DNA of 64,000 nt from Petrolisthes cinctipes. Lineage: Eukaryota; Arthropoda; Malacostraca; Decapoda; Porcellanidae. Positions 40,415 through 54,191 of the stretch are shown piece after piece. Under the pieces are notes generated by a model. The model saw nothing but the letters and a program-made list of their open reading frames with translations, ran no database searches and was not told the origin of the DNA. The stretch covers positions 558,001-622,000 of the forward strand of contig JAWQEG010000132.1 in NCBI GenBank assembly GCA_033782935.1, written 5' to 3'. Position 1 is the stretch's first letter, and every line of letters begins with the position of its first letter. The translations under genes and the position numbers were made by a program.

Positions 40415-41643
40415 GATGCATACACATATTGACTTTGGGCACCTAAAATATCGATTTTCAGCATGTTTTGGGCCTGTATTTTGAAAATACATTAACACGG
40501 AGTAGGCATGTACAGATCGCTTCTGGGACCGAAAAATATCGACTTTTCGGGTGTTTTGAGACTGAATTTGAGATATAAACGGGTACAGAAGATGCATACA
40601 CATATCGACTTTGGGCACCTAAAATATCGATTTTGAGCATGTTTTGGGCCTATATTTTGAAAATACTCTAACACGGAGTATGCATGTACAGATTGCTTCT
40701 GGGACACAAAAATATCGATTTTTTGGGTGTTTTGAGCCTGAATTTGAGATTTAAACGGGTACAGAAGATGCATGCACATATCGACTTTTCACACCTAAAA
40801 TATCATTTTTGAGCATGTTTTAAGCCTGTATTTTAAAAACATTCTAGCACTGATTAGGCATGTGCAGATTGCTTAAGGGACCTAAAAATATCGAATTTTT
40901 GGAGTTTTGAGCCTGAATTTGAGATATAATCGGGTACAGAAGATGCATGCACATATCGACTTTTTGCACTTAAAATATCGATTTTGAGCATGTTTTGGGT
41001 CAGTATCTTGAAAACATTCTAGCAAGGAGTAGGCATGTACAGATCGCTTCTGGGACCCAAAAATATCGAATTTTCTGGTGTTTTGAATCAGAATTAGGGA
41101 TATACACGGGTACAGAAGATGCATACACATATCGACTTTGGGCACCCAAAATATCGATTTTAAGCATGTTTTGGGTCTGAATTTTTAAAATACTCTAACA
41201 CTGAGTAGACACGTACAGATCGCTTCTGGGACCCAAATAAATCGAATTTTAGTGTTCTGAGCCTGAATTTGTGATATGAACCGGTACAGAAGATGCATGC
41301 ACATATCGACTTTGGGCACCTAAAACATCGATTTTGAGCATGTTTTGGGCCTGTATTTTAAAAATACTATAACACGGTGTAAACATGTACAGATCGCTTC
41401 TGGGACACAAAAATATCGATTTTTTGGGTGTTTTGAGCCTGAATTTGAGATATAAACGGGTACAGAAGATGCATGCACATATCGACACTTTGCACCTAAA
41501 ATATCGATTTTAAGCATGTTTTGGGTCTGTATCATGAAAACTTTCTAGCAAGAAGTAGGCATGTACAGATTGCTTCTGTGACTCAAAAATATCGAATTTT
41601 CGAGTGTTTTGAACCTGAATTTGGGATATAGACGGGTACAGAA
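40415..41643 (+). repeat. 7-monomer tandem duplication II, left copy
   Basis: Repeated at about 41644-42885 at offsets of 1,229-1,231. Shared forms include AATACATTAACACGG, GATTTAAACGGG, TCACACCTAAAATATCATT and TATGAACCGGTACAG. One difference is a two-base gap near 41251 (GAATTTTAGTGTTCTG against GAATTTTCGGGTGTTCTG), which accounts for the offset change. Confidence 0.8.
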
Positions 41644-42885
41644 GATGCATACACATATTGACTTTGGGCACCTAAAATATCGATTTTCAACATGTTTTGG
41701 GCCTGTATTTTGAAAATACATTAACACGGAGTAGGCATGTACAGATCGCTTCTGAGACCCAAAAATATCGACTTTTCGGGTGTTTTGAGACTGAATTTGA
41801 GATATAAACGGGTACAGAAGATGCATGCACATATCGACTTTGGGCACCTAAAATATCGGTTTTGAGCATATTTTGGGCCTATATTTTGAAAATACTCTAA
41901 CACGGAGTATGCATGTACAGATTGCTTCTGGGACACAAAAATATCGATTTTTTGGGTGTTTTGAGCCTAAATTTGAGATTTAAACGGGTACAGAAGATGC
42001 ATGCACATATCGACTTTTCACACCTAAAATATCATTTTTGACCATGTTTTAAGCCTGTATTTTAAAAACATTCTAGCACTGAGTAGGCATGTGCAGATCG
42101 CTTAAGGGACCTAAAAATATCGAATTTTTGGAGTTTTGAGCCTGAATTTGAGATATAATCGGGTACAGAAGATGCATGCACATATCGACTTTTTGCACTT
42201 AAAATATCGATTTTGAGCATGTTTTGGGTCTGTATCTTGAAAACATTCTAGCAAGGAGTAGGCATGTACAGATCGCTTCTGGGACCCAAAAATATCGAAT
42301 TTTCTGGTGTTTTGAATCAGAATTAGGGATATACACGGGTACAGAAGATGCATACACATATCGACTTTGGGCACCCAAAATATCGATTTTGAGCATGTTT
42401 TGGGCCTGAATTTTTAAAATACTCTAACACTGAGTAGACACGTACAGATCGCTTCTGGGACCCAAATAAATCGAATTTTCGGGTGTTCTGAGCCTGAATT
42501 TGTGATATGAACCGGTACAGAAGATGCATGCACATATCGACTTTGGGCACCTAAAACATCGATTTTGAGCATGTTTTGGGCCTGTATTTTAAAAATACTA
42601 TAACACGGTGTAAACATGTACAGATCGCTTCTGGGACACAAAAATATCGTTTTTTTGGGTGTTTTGAGCCTGAATTTGAGATATAAACGGGTACAGAAGA
42701 TGCATGCACATATCGACTTTTTGCACCTAAAATATCGATTTTAAGCATGTTTTGGGTCTGTATCATGAAAACTTTCTAGCAAGAAGTAGGCATGTACAGA
42801 TTGCTTCTGTGACTCAAAAATATCGAATTTTCGAGTGTTTTGAACCTGAATTTGGGATATAGACGGGTACAGAAGATGCATACAC
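41644..42885 (+). repeat. 7-monomer tandem duplication II, right copy
   Basis: Matches the left copy with scattered substitutions, for example ATCGGTTTTGAGC near 41856 against ATCGATTTTGAGC. The copy ends near 42890, where GAATTTGGGCAGC replaces GACTTTGGGCACC. Confidence 0.8.
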
Positions 42886-43924
42886 ATATTGAATTTGGGC
42901 AGCTAAAATATCGATTTACAGCATGTTTTAGGCCTGTAATTTAAAAATACTCTAAAACGGAGTATGCATGTACAGATGGCTTATGGGACCCAAAAATATC
43001 GAATTTTCTTGTGTTTTGAACCTGAATTTGGGATATAGACGGGTACAGAAGATGCATGCACATATCGACTTTGGGCACCCAAAATATCGATTTTGAGCAT
43101 GTTTTGAGCCTGTATTTTTAAAATACTCTAACACGGAGTAGACACGTACACATCGCTTCTAAGACCCAAATAAATCAAATTTTCGGTTGTTCTGAGCCTG
43201 AATTTGAGATATGAACAGGTACAGAAGATGCATGCACATATCGACTTCGGGCACCTAAAATATCGATTTTGAGCATGTTTTGGGCCTGTATTTTGAAAAT
43301 ACTCAAACACGGTGTAGACATGTACAGATCACTTCTGGGACACAATATTATCAATTTTTTGGGTGTTTTGAGCCTGAATTTGAGATATAAACGGGTACAG
43401 AAGATGCATGCACATTTCGACTTTGGCACCCAAAATATCGATTTTTAGTATGTTTTGGGTGTATAATTTGAAAATATTCTAGCACTGAGTAGGCATGTAC
43501 AGATCGCTTCTGGGACCCAAAAATATCGAATTTTCGGGAGTTTTGAGCCAGAAATTGGGATATAACCGGGTACAGAGGATTCATGCACATATCGACTTTT
43601 TGCACCTAAAATATCGATTTTGAGCATGTTTTAGGTCTGTATCTTGAAAAAATTCTAGCAAGGAGTAGGCATGTACAGATCGCTTCTGGGACCCAAAATT
43701 ATCGAATTTTAGTGTGTTTTGAACCTGAATTTGGGATATAGACGGATACCGAAGATGCATGCACATATCGACTTTTTGCACCTAAAATATCGATTTTGAG
43801 CATGTTTTGGGCCTGTATTTTGAAAATACTCTAACACGGAGTAGGCATGTACAGATCGCTAAGGGGACCCAAAAATATCGAATTTTCGGATGTTTTGAGC
43901 CTGAATTTGAGATATAAACGGGTA
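42886..43924 (+). repeat. Satellite stretch between 7-mer blocks II and III
   Basis: About six monomers with variants typical of the right domain: GTATAATTTG at about 43461, TATGAACAGGTACAG near 43211 and CGGATACCGAAG near 43744. No other feature is seen. Confidence 0.6.
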
Positions 43925-45156
43925 CAGAAGATGCATACACATACTGACTTTGGGCAGCTAAAATATCGATTTTCTGCATGTTTTAGGCCTGTATTTTGAA
44001 AATACTCTAACACGGAGTATGCATGTACACATTGCTTTTGGGACCCAAAAATATCGAATATTCGGGTGTTTTGAGTCTGAATTTGAGATATAAACGGGTA
44101 CAGAAGATGCATGCACATATCGACTTTGGGCACCCAAAATATCGATTTTGAGCATGTTTTGGGCCTGTATTTTTAAAATACTCTAACACTGAGTAGACAC
44201 GTACAGATCGCTTTTGGAACCCAAATAAATCGAATTTTAGGGTGTTCTGAGCCTGAATTTGAGATATGAACGGATACAGAATATGCATGCACATATCGAC
44301 TTTGGGCACCCAAAATATCGATTTTGAGCATGTTTTGGGCCTGTATTTTGAAAATACGATAGCACGGTGTAGACATGTACAGATTGCTTCTGGGACACAA
44401 AAATATCGATTTTTTTGGGTGTTTTGAGCCTGAATTTGAGATATAAACGGGTACAGAAGATGCATGCACATATCGACTTTGGCACCCAAAATATCGATTT
44501 TTAGTATGTTTTGGGCGTATAATTTGAAAATATTCTGGCACTGAGTAGGCATGTACAGATCGCTTCTGGGACCCAAAAATATCGAATTTTCCTGTGTTCT
44601 GAGCCAGAAATTGGGATATAACCGGGTACAGACGATGCATGCACATATCGACTTTTTGCACCTAAAATATCGATTTTGAGCATGTTTTGGGTCTGTATCT
44701 TGAAAAAATTCTAGCAAGGAGTAGGCATGTACAGATCGTTTCTGGGACACAAAATTATCGAATTTTCGGGTGTTTTGAACCTGAATTTGGGATATAGACG
44801 GATACCGAAGATGCATGCACATATCGACTTTTTGCACCTAAAATATCGATTTTGAGCATGTTTTGGGCCTGTATTTTGAAAATACTCTAACACGGAGTAG
44901 GCATGTACAGATCGCTTCGGGGACCCAAAAATATCGAAATTTCGTGTGTTTTGAGCCTGAATTTGAGATATAAACGGGTACAGAAGATGCATGCACATTT
45001 CGACTTTGGGCACCTAAAATATCGATTTTGAGCATGTTTTTGGTCTGTATCTTGAAAACATTCTAGCAAGAAGTAGGCATGTACAGATTGCTTCTAGGAC
45101 CCAAAAATATAGAATTTTCGAGTGTTTTGAACCTGAATTTGGGATATAGACGGGTA
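43925..45156 (+). repeat. 7-monomer tandem duplication III, left copy (1,232 bp)
   Basis: Repeated at 45157-46388 at an offset of exactly 1,232 (7 x 176). I noticed only three substitutions: GGGACCC/GGAACCC near 44040, ATCGTTTCTG/ATCGCTTCTG near 44738 and CTTCGGGG/CTTTGGGG near 44918. The longest open frame in the window (44007-44837, minus strand, 276 codons) lies here. It exists because this run lacks some of the usual stop triplets and is not a gene. Confidence 0.85.
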
Positions 45157-46470
45157 CAGAAGATGCATACACATATTGACTTTGGGCAGCTAAAATATCG
45201 ATTTTCTGCATGTTTTAGGCCTGTATTTTGAAAATACTCTAACACGGAGTATGCATGTACACATTGCTTTTGGAACCCAAAAATATCGAATATTCGGGTG
45301 TTTTGAGTCTGAATTTGAGATATAAACGGGTACAGAAGATGCATGCACATATCGACTTTGGGCACCCAAAATATCGATTTTGAGCATGTTTTGGGCCTGT
45401 ATTTTTAAAATACTCTAACACTGAGTAGACACGTACAGATCGCTTTTGGAACCCAAATAAATCGAATTTTAGGGTGTTCTGAGCCTGAATTTGAGATATG
45501 AACGGATACAGAATATGCATGCACATATCGACTTTGGGCACCCAAAATATCGATTTTGAGCATGTTTTGGGCCTGTATTTTGAAAATACGATAGCACGGT
45601 GTAGACATGTACAGATTGCTTCTGGGACACAAAAATATCGATTTTTTTGGGTGTTTTGAGCCTGAATTTGAGATATAAACGGGTACAGAAGATGCATGCA
45701 CATATCGACTTTGGCACCCAAAATATCGATTTTTAGTATGTTTTGGGCGTATAATTTGAAAATATTCTGGCACTGAGTAGGCATGTACAGATCGCTTCTG
45801 GGACCCAAAAATATCGAATTTTCCTGTGTTCTGAGCCAGAAATTGGGATATAACCGGGTACAGACGATGCATGCACATATCGACTTTTTGCACCTAAAAT
45901 ATCGATTTTGAGCATGTTTTGGGTCTGTATCTTGAAAAAATTCTAGCAAGGAGTAGGCATGTACAGATCGCTTCTGGGACACAAAATTATCGAATTTTCG
46001 GGTGTTTTGAACCTGAATTTGGGATATAGACGGATACCGAAGATGCATGCACATATCGACTTTTTGCACCTAAAATATCGATTTTGAGCATGTTTTGGGC
46101 CTGTATTTTGAAAATACTCTAACACGGAGTAGGCATGTACAGATCGCTTTGGGGACCCAAAAATATCGAAATTTCGTGTGTTTTGAGCCTGAATTTGAGA
46201 TATAAACGGGTACAGAAGATGCATGCACATTTCGACTTTGGGCACCTAAAATATCGATTTTGAGCATGTTTTTGGTCTGTATCTTGAAAACATTCTAGCA
46301 AGAAGTAGGCATGTACAGATTGCTTCTAGGACCCAAAAATATAGAATTTTCGAGTGTTTTGAACCTGAATTTGGGATATAGACGGGTACAGAAGATGCAT
46401 ACACATATTGACTTTGGGCAGCTAAAATATCGATTTTCTGCATGTTTTAGGCCTGTATTTTGAAAATATT
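45157..46470 (+). repeat. 7-monomer tandem duplication III, right copy plus start of a third
   Basis: 45157-46388 is the near-identical second copy. The sequence then begins the unit again (TTTCTGCATGTTTTAGG) up to about 46470, where it diverges (ATATTCTAATACGG instead of ATACTCTAACACGG). The partial third start shows that the unit was once amplified further. Confidence 0.8.
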
Positions 46471-47140
46471 CTAATACGGAGTATGCATGTACAGATGGCT
46501 TTTGGGACCCAAAAATATCGAATTTTCGGGTGTTTTGAACCTGAATTTGGGATATAGACGGGTACAGAAGATGCATACACATATTGACTTTGGGCAGCTA
46601 AAATATCGATTTACAGCATGTTTTAGGCTTGCATTTTAAAAATACTCTAACACGGAGTATGCATGTACAGATGGCTTTTGGGACCCAAAAATATCGAATA
46701 TTCGGGAGTTCTGAGCCTGAATTTGAGACATGAACAGGTACAGAAGATGCATGCACATATCGACTTCGGGCACCTAAAATATCGATTTTGAGCATGTTTT
46801 GGGCCTGTATTTTGAAAATACTCAAACACGGTGTAGACATGTACAGATCGCTTCAGGGACACAAAAATATCGATTTTTTAGGTGTTTTGAGCCTGAATTT
46901 GAGATATAAACGGGTACAGAAGATGTATGCACATATCGACTTTGGCACCCAAAATATCGATTTTTAGTATGTTTTGGGCGTATAATTTGAAAATATTCTG
47001 GCACTGAGTAGGCATGTACAGATCGCTTCTGGGACCCAAAAATATCGAATTTTCGGGTGTTCTGAGCCAGAAATTGGGATATAACCGGGTACAGACGATG
47101 CATGCACATATCGACTTTTTGCACCTAAAATATCGATTTT
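46471..47140 (+). repeat. 4-monomer local repeat, left copy
   Basis: About 46725-47140 is repeated at about 47427-47842 (offset 702, four monomers less two bases). Shared forms are GAACAGGTACAGAAG, CTCAAACACGGTGTAGAC, TTTTTTAGGTGTTTTG and ATTCTGGCACTGAG. Upstream of about 46720 the units are of the GGGCAGCTAAAATATC type. Confidence 0.7.
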
Positions 47141-47842
47141 GAGCATGTTTTGGGTCTGTATCTTGAAAAAATTCTAGCAAGGAGTAGGCATGTACAGATC
47201 GCTTCTGCTACACAAAATTATCGAATATTCGGGAGTTTTGAGTCTGAATTTGAGATATAAACGGGTACAGAAGATGCATGCACATATCGACTTTGGCACC
47301 CAAAATATCGATTTTGAGCATGTTTTGAGCCTGTTTTTTTAAAATACTCTAACACGGAGTAGACACGTACAGATCGATTCTGGGACCCAAATAAATCGAA
47401 TTTTCGGTTGTTCTGAGCCTGAATATGAGATATGAACAGGTACAGAAGATGCATGCACATATCGACTTCGGGCACCTAAAATATCGATTTTGAGCATGTT
47501 TTGGGCCTGTATTTTGAAAATACTCAAATACGGTGTAGACATGTACAGATCGCTTCTGGGACACAAAAATATCGATTTTTTAGGTGTTTTGAGCCTGAAT
47601 TTGAGATATAAACGGGTACAGAAGATGTATGCACATATCGACTTTGGCACCCAAAATATCGATTTTTAGTATGTTTTGGGCGTATAATTTGAAAATATTC
47701 TGGCACTGAGTACGCATGTACAGATCGCTTCTGGGACCCAAAAATATCGAATTTTCGGGTGTTCTGAGCCAGAAATTGGGATATAACCGGGTACAGACGA
47801 TGCATGCACATATCGACTTTTTGCACCTAAAATATCGATTTT
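47141..47842 (+). repeat. 4-monomer local repeat, right copy
   Basis: Second copy at an offset of 702. After about 47842 the sequence no longer follows 47140 and instead follows about 46085 (offset 1,757, ten monomers), matching the end of 7-mer block III. This again indicates an in-register exchange. Confidence 0.7.
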
Positions 47843-50800
47843 GAGCATGTTTTGGGCCTGTATTTTGAAAATACTCTAACACGGAGTAGGCATGTACAGA
47901 TCGCTTCGGGGACCCAAAAATATCGAAATTTCGGGTGTTTTGAGCCTAAATTTGAGATATAAACGGGTACAGAAGATGCATGCACATTTCGACTTTGGGC
48001 ACCTAAAATATCGATTTTGAGCATGTTTTTGGTCTATATCTTGAAAACATTCTAGCAAGAAGTAGGCATGTACAGATTGCTTCTAGGACCCAAAAATATA
48101 GAATTTTCGAGTGTTTTGAACCTGAATTTGGGATATAGACGGGTACAGAAGATTCATACACATATTGACTTTGGGCAGCTAAAATATCGATTTTCTGCAT
48201 GTTTTAGGCCTGTATTTTGAAAATATTCTAACACGGAGTATGCATGTACACATTGCTTTTGGGACCCAAAAATATCGAATATTCGGGTGTTTTGAGTTTG
48301 AATTTGAGATATAAACGGGTACAGAAGATGCATGCACACATCGACTTTGGGCACCCAAAATATCGATTTTGAGCATGTTTTGGGCCTGTATTTTTAAAAT
48401 ACTCTAACACGGAGTAGACACGTACAGATCGCTTCGGGAACCCGAATAAATTTAATTTTAGGGTTTTCTGAGCCTGAATTTGAGATATGAACGGATACAG
48501 AACATGCATGCACATATCGACTTTGGGCACCTAAAATATCGATTTTCAGCATGTTTTGGGCCTGTATTTTGAAAATACTATAGCACGGTGTAGACATGTA
48601 CAGATCCGATCTGGGACACAAAAATATCGATTTTTTGGGTGTTTTGAACCTGAATTTGAGATATAAACGGGTACAGAAGATGCATGCACATATCGACTTT
48701 GGCACCCAAAATATCGATTTTTAGTATGTTTTGGGCGTATAATTTGAAAATATTCTAGAACTGAGTAGGCATGTACAGATCGCTTTTGGGACCAAAAAAT
48801 ATAGAATTTTCGGGGGTTTTGAGCCAGAATTTGGGATATAACAGGGTACAGAGGATGCATGCACATATCGACTTTTTGCACCTAAAATATCGATTTTTAG
48901 CATGTTTTGAGTCTGTATTTTGAAAAAATTCTAGCAAGGAGTAGGCATGTACAGATCGCATCTGGGACCCAAAATTATCGAATTATCGGGTGTTTTTAAC
49001 CTGAATTTGGGATATAGACGGATACAGAAGATGAATGCACGTATCGACTTTGGGCAACTAAAATATCGATTTTTAGCATGTTTTGGGCCTGGATTTTGAA
49101 AATACTCTAACACGGAGTAGGCATGTACAGATCGCTTCGGGGACGCATAAATATCGAATTTTCGGGTGTTTTGAGCCTGAATTTGAGATATAAACGGGTA
49201 CAGAAGATGCATGCACATTTCGACTTTTTTCACCTAAAATATCGATTTTGAGCATGTTTTGGGCCTGTATTTTGAAAATACTATAGCACGGTGTAGACAT
49301 GTACAGATCGCTTCTGGGACACAAAAATTTCAATTTTTTGACTGTTTTGAGCCTGAATTTGAGATATAAACGGGTACAGAAGATGCATGCACATATCGAC
49401 TTTGGCACCCAAAATATTGATTTTTAGTATGTTTTCGGCGTATAATTTGAAAATATTCTAGCACTGAGTAGGCATGTACAGATCGCTTCTGGGACCCAAA
49501 AATATCGAATTTTCGGGGGTTTTGACCCAGAATTTGGGATATAACCGGGTACAGAGGATTCATGCACATATCGACTTTTTGCACCTAAAATATCGATTTC
49601 AAGCATGTTTTGGGTCTGTATCTTGAAAACATTCTAGGAAGGAGTAGGCATGTACAGGTCGTTTCTGGGACCCAAAAATACCGAATTTTCTGGTGTTTTG
49701 AACCTGAATTTGGGATATAGACGGGTACAGAAGATGCATACACATATTGACTTTGGGCACCTAAAATATAGATTTTCAGCATGTTTTGGGCCTGTATTTT
49801 GAAAATACATTAACACGGAGTAGGCATGTACAGATCGCTTCTACGACAAAAAAATATCGAATTTTCGAGTGTTTTGAACCTGAATTTGGGATATAGACGG
49901 GTACAGAAGATGCATACACATATTGACTTTGGGCAGCTAAAATATCGATTTTCTGCATGTTTTAGGCCTGTATTTTGAAAAATATTCTAACACGGAGTAT
50001 GCATGTACACATTGCTTTTGGGATCCAAAAATATCGAATATTCGGGTGATTTGAGTCTGAATTTGAGATATAAACGGGTACAGGAGATGCATGCACATAT
50101 CGACTTTGGGCACCCAAAATATCGATTTTGAGCATGTTTTGGGCCTGTATTTTTAAAATACTCTAACACGGAGTAGACACGTACAGATCGCTTCTGGAAC
50201 CCAAATAAATCGAATTTTAGGGTTTTCTGAGCCTGAATTTAAGATATGAACGGATACAGAAGATGAATGCACATATCGACTTTGGGCACCTAAAATATCG
50301 ATTTTGAGCATGTTTTGGGCCTGTATTTTGAAAATGCTCTAACACGGAGTATGCATGTACAGATCGCTTCTGGGACACAAAAATATCGATTTTTTGGGTG
50401 TTTTGAGCCTGAATTTGAGATATAAACGGGTACATAAGTTGCATGCACATATCGACTGTGGGCACCTAAAATATCGATTTTGAGTATGTTTTGGGCCTGT
50501 ATTTTGAAAATGCTCTAACACGGAGTATGCATGTACAGATCGCTTCTGGGACACAAAAATATCGATTTTTTGGGTGTTTTGAGCAAGAATTTGAGATATA
50601 AACGGGTACAGAAGATTCATGCACATATCGACTTTTCACACCTAAAATATCGATTTATAGCATGTTTTTAACCCTGTATTTTAAAAACATTCTAGCACTG
50701 AGTAGGCATGTGCAGATCGCTTAAGGGACCCAAAAATATCGAATTTTCGGAGTTTTGAGTCTGAATTTGAGATATAAACGGGTACAGAAGATGCATGCGC

Positions 50801-52609
50801 ATATCGACTTTTTGCACCTAAAATATCGATTTTTAGCATGTTTTGGGTCTGTATTTTGAAAAAATTCTAGCAAGGAGTAGGCATGTACAGATCGCTTCTG
50901 GGACCCAAAATTATCGAATTTTCGGGTGTTTTGAACCTGAATTTGGGATATAGACGGATACAGAAGATGCATGCACGTATCGACTTTGGGCACCTAAAAT
51001 ATCGATTTTGAGCATGTTTTGGGCCTGTATTTTGAAAATACTCTAACACGGAGTAGGCATGTACAGATCGCTTCGGGGACGCAAAAATATCGAAATTTCG
51101 GGTGTTTTGAGCCTGAATTTGAGATATAAACTTGTACAGAAGATGCATGCACATTTCGACTTTTTGCACCTAAAATATCGATTTTGAGCATGTTTTGGGT
51201 CTGTATCTTGAAAACATTCTAGCAAGAAGTAGGCATGTACAGATTGCTTCTGGGACCCAAAAATATCGAATATTCGGGTGTTTTGAGTCTGAATTTGAGA
51301 TATAAACGGGTACAGAAGATGCATGCACATATCGACTTTGGGCACCCAAAATATCGATTTTGAGCATGTTTTGGGCCTGTATTTTTAAAATACTCTAACA
51401 CTGAGTAGACACGTACAGATCGCTTCTGGAACCCAAATAAATCGAATTTTAGGGTGTTTTGAGCCTGAATTTGAGATATAAACGGGTACAGAAGATGCAT
51501 GCACATATCGACTTTGGCACCCAAAATATCGATTTTTAGTATGTTTTGGGAGTATAATTTGAAAATATTCTAGCACTGAGTAGGCATGTACAGATCGCTT
51601 CTGGGACCCAAAAATATCGAATTTTCGGGGGTTTTGACCCTGAATTTGGGATATAACCGGGTACAGAGGATGCATGCACATATCGACTTTTTGCACCTAA
51701 AATATCGATTTCAAGCATGTTTTGGGTCTGTATCTTGAAAACATTCTAGGAAGGAGTAGACATGTACAGGTCGCTTCTGGGACCCAAAAATACCGAATTT
51801 TCTGGTGTTTTGAACCTGAATTTGGGATATAGACGGGTACAGAAGATGCATACACATATTGACTTTGGGCACCTAAAATATAGATTTTCTGCATGTTTTG
51901 GGCCTGTATTTTGAAAATACATTAACACGGAGTAGGCATGTACAGATCGCTTCTGGGACACAAAAATATCGATTTTTTGGGTGTTTTGAGCCTGAATTTG
52001 AGATTTAAACGGGTACAGAAGATGCATGCACATATCGACTTTTCACACCTAAAATATCGATTTATAGCATGTTTTAAGCCTGTATTTTGAAAACATTCTA
52101 GCACTGAGTAGGCATGTGCAGATCGCTTAAGGGACCCAAAAATATCGAAATTTCGGACTTTTGAGCCAGAATTTGAGATATAAACGGGTACAGAAGATGC
52201 ATGCACATATCGACTTTTTGCACCTAAAATATCGATTTTTAGCATGTTTTGGGTCTGTATTTTGAAAAAATTCTAGCAAGGAGTAGGCATGTACAGATCG
52301 CTTCTGGGACCCAAAATTATCGAATTTTCGGGTGTTTTGAACCTGAATTTGGGATATAGACGGATACAGAAGATGCATGCACATATCGACTTTGGGCACC
52401 TAAAATATCGATTTTTAGCATGTTTTCGACGTATAATTTGAAAATATTCTAGCACTGAGTAGGCATGGACAGATCGCTTCTGGGACCCAAAAATATCGAA
52501 TTTTCGGGGGTTTTGACCCAGAATTTGGGATATAACCGGGTACAGAGGATTCATGCACATATCGACTTTTTGCACCTAAAATATCGATTTCATGCATGTT
52601 TTGGGTCTG
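47843..52609 (+). repeat. Right-domain mosaic of satellite monomers
   Basis: About 27 monomers. 47843-48200 follows 46086-46443. About 49390-49800 is repeated near 52381-52790 (offset 2,991, 17 monomers). About 51480-51925 is repeated near 55523-55968 (offset 4,043, 23 monomers). A direct one-monomer repeat is visible at about 50320-50400 and 50500-50580 (GAAAATGCTCTAACACGG). Only satellite is present. Confidence 0.65.
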
Positions 52610-53617
52610 TATCTTGAAAACATTCTAGAAAGGAGTAGGCATGTACAGGTCGCTTCTGGGACCCAAAAATACCGAATTTTCTGGTGTTTTGAACCTGAAT
52701 TTGGGATATAGACGGGTACAGAATATGCATACACATATTGACTTTGGGCACCTAAAATATAGATTTTCAGCATGTTTTGGGCATGTATTTTGAAAATACA
52801 TTAACACGGAGTTGGCATGTACAGATCGCTTCTGGGACCCAAAAATATCGACTTTTCGGGTGTTTTGAGCCTGAATTTGAGATATAAACGGGTACAGAAG
52901 ATGCATGCACATATCGACTTTGGACACCTAAAATATCGATTTTGAGCATGTTTTGGGCTTGTATTTTAAAAATACTATAACACAGTGTAGACATGTTCAG
53001 ATGGCTTTTGGGACACAAAAATATAGATTTTTTGGGTGTTTTGAGCCTGAATTTGAGATTTAAACGGGTACAGAAGATGCATGCACATATCGACTTTTCA
53101 CACCTAAAATATCGATTTATAGCATGTTTTAAGCCTGTATTTTAAAAACATTCTAGCACTGAGTAGGCATGTGCAGATCGCTTAAAGGACCCAAAAATAT
53201 CGAATTTTCGGAGTTTTGAGTCAGAATTTGAGATATAAACGGGTACAGAAGATGCATGCACATATCGGCTTTTTGCACCTTAAATATCGAATTTTAGAAT
53301 GTTTTGGGGGTGTAGTTTGAAAAAAATCTAGCAAGGAGTAGGCATGTACAGATCGCTTCTGGGACCCAAAATTATCGAATTTTCGGGTGTTTTGAACCTG
53401 CATTTGGGATATAGACGGGTACAGAAGATGCATACACATATTGACTTTGGGCAGCTAAAATATCGATTTTCAGCATGTTTTAGGCCTGTATTTTGAAAAT
53501 ACTCTAACATGGAGTATGCATGTACACATTGCTTTTGGGACCCAAAAATATCGAATATTCGGGTGTTTTGAGTCTGAATTTGAGATATAAACGGGTACAG
53601 AAGATGCATGCACATAT
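52610..53617 (+). repeat. 9-monomer-spaced repeat, left block
   Basis: About 1.0 kb that recurs at 54192-55199 (offset 1,582, nine monomers). Shared forms include GGTCGCTTCTGGG, AATACATTAACACGGAG, AACACAGTGTAGACATG and GGGGGTGTAGTTTGAAAAAA. A few substitutions separate the copies, for example CATGTTCAG against CATGTACAG near 52992. Confidence 0.75.
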
Positions 53618-54191
53618 CGGCTTTTTGCACCTTAAATATCGATTTTTAAAATGTTTTGGGTCTGTATTTTGAAAATACTCTAACACGAAGTATGCATGTA
53701 CACATTGCTTTTGGGACCCAAAAATATCGAATATTCGGGTGTTTTGAGTCTGAATTTGAGATATAAACGGGTACAGAAGATGCATGCACATATCGACTTT
53801 GGGCACCTAAAATATCGATTTTGAGCATGTTTCGAGCCTGTATTTTGAAAATACTCTAACACTGTGTAGGCATGTACAGATCGCTTCTGGGACACAAAAA
53901 TATCGATTTTTTGGGTGTTTTGAGCCCGAATTTGAGATATAAACGGGTTCAGAAGATTCATGCACATATCGACTTTGGACACCTAAAATATCGATTTTGA
54001 GCATGTTTTGGGCCTGTATTTTGAAAATACTATAGCACGGTGTAGACATGTACAGATCGCTTCTGGGACACAAAAATATCGATTTTTTGGGTGTTTTGAG
54101 CCTGAATTTGAGAAATAAACAGGTACAGAAGATGCATGCACATATCGACTTTGGCACCCAAAATATCGATTTTTAGTATGTTTTGGGCGTA
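53618..54191 (+). repeat. Satellite segment between the 9-mer blocks
   Basis: Just over three monomers that are not reproduced after the right block. About 53690-53982 is instead similar to 57912-58204 (offset 4,222, 24 monomers), sharing CTCTAACACTGTGTAGGC and GGGTTCAGAAG. Part of the nine-monomer unit therefore comes from another context. Confidence 0.65.

Noticed and set aside
44007..44837. 276-codon minus-strand open frame (and duplicate at 45239-46069) as a protein-coding gene
   Set aside because: It spans almost five satellite units and runs through all three phases of the monomer because 176 is not divisible by three. Its length follows from missing stop triplets. Equivalent frames elsewhere are broken by indels, and no promoter, start context or known domain is seen.
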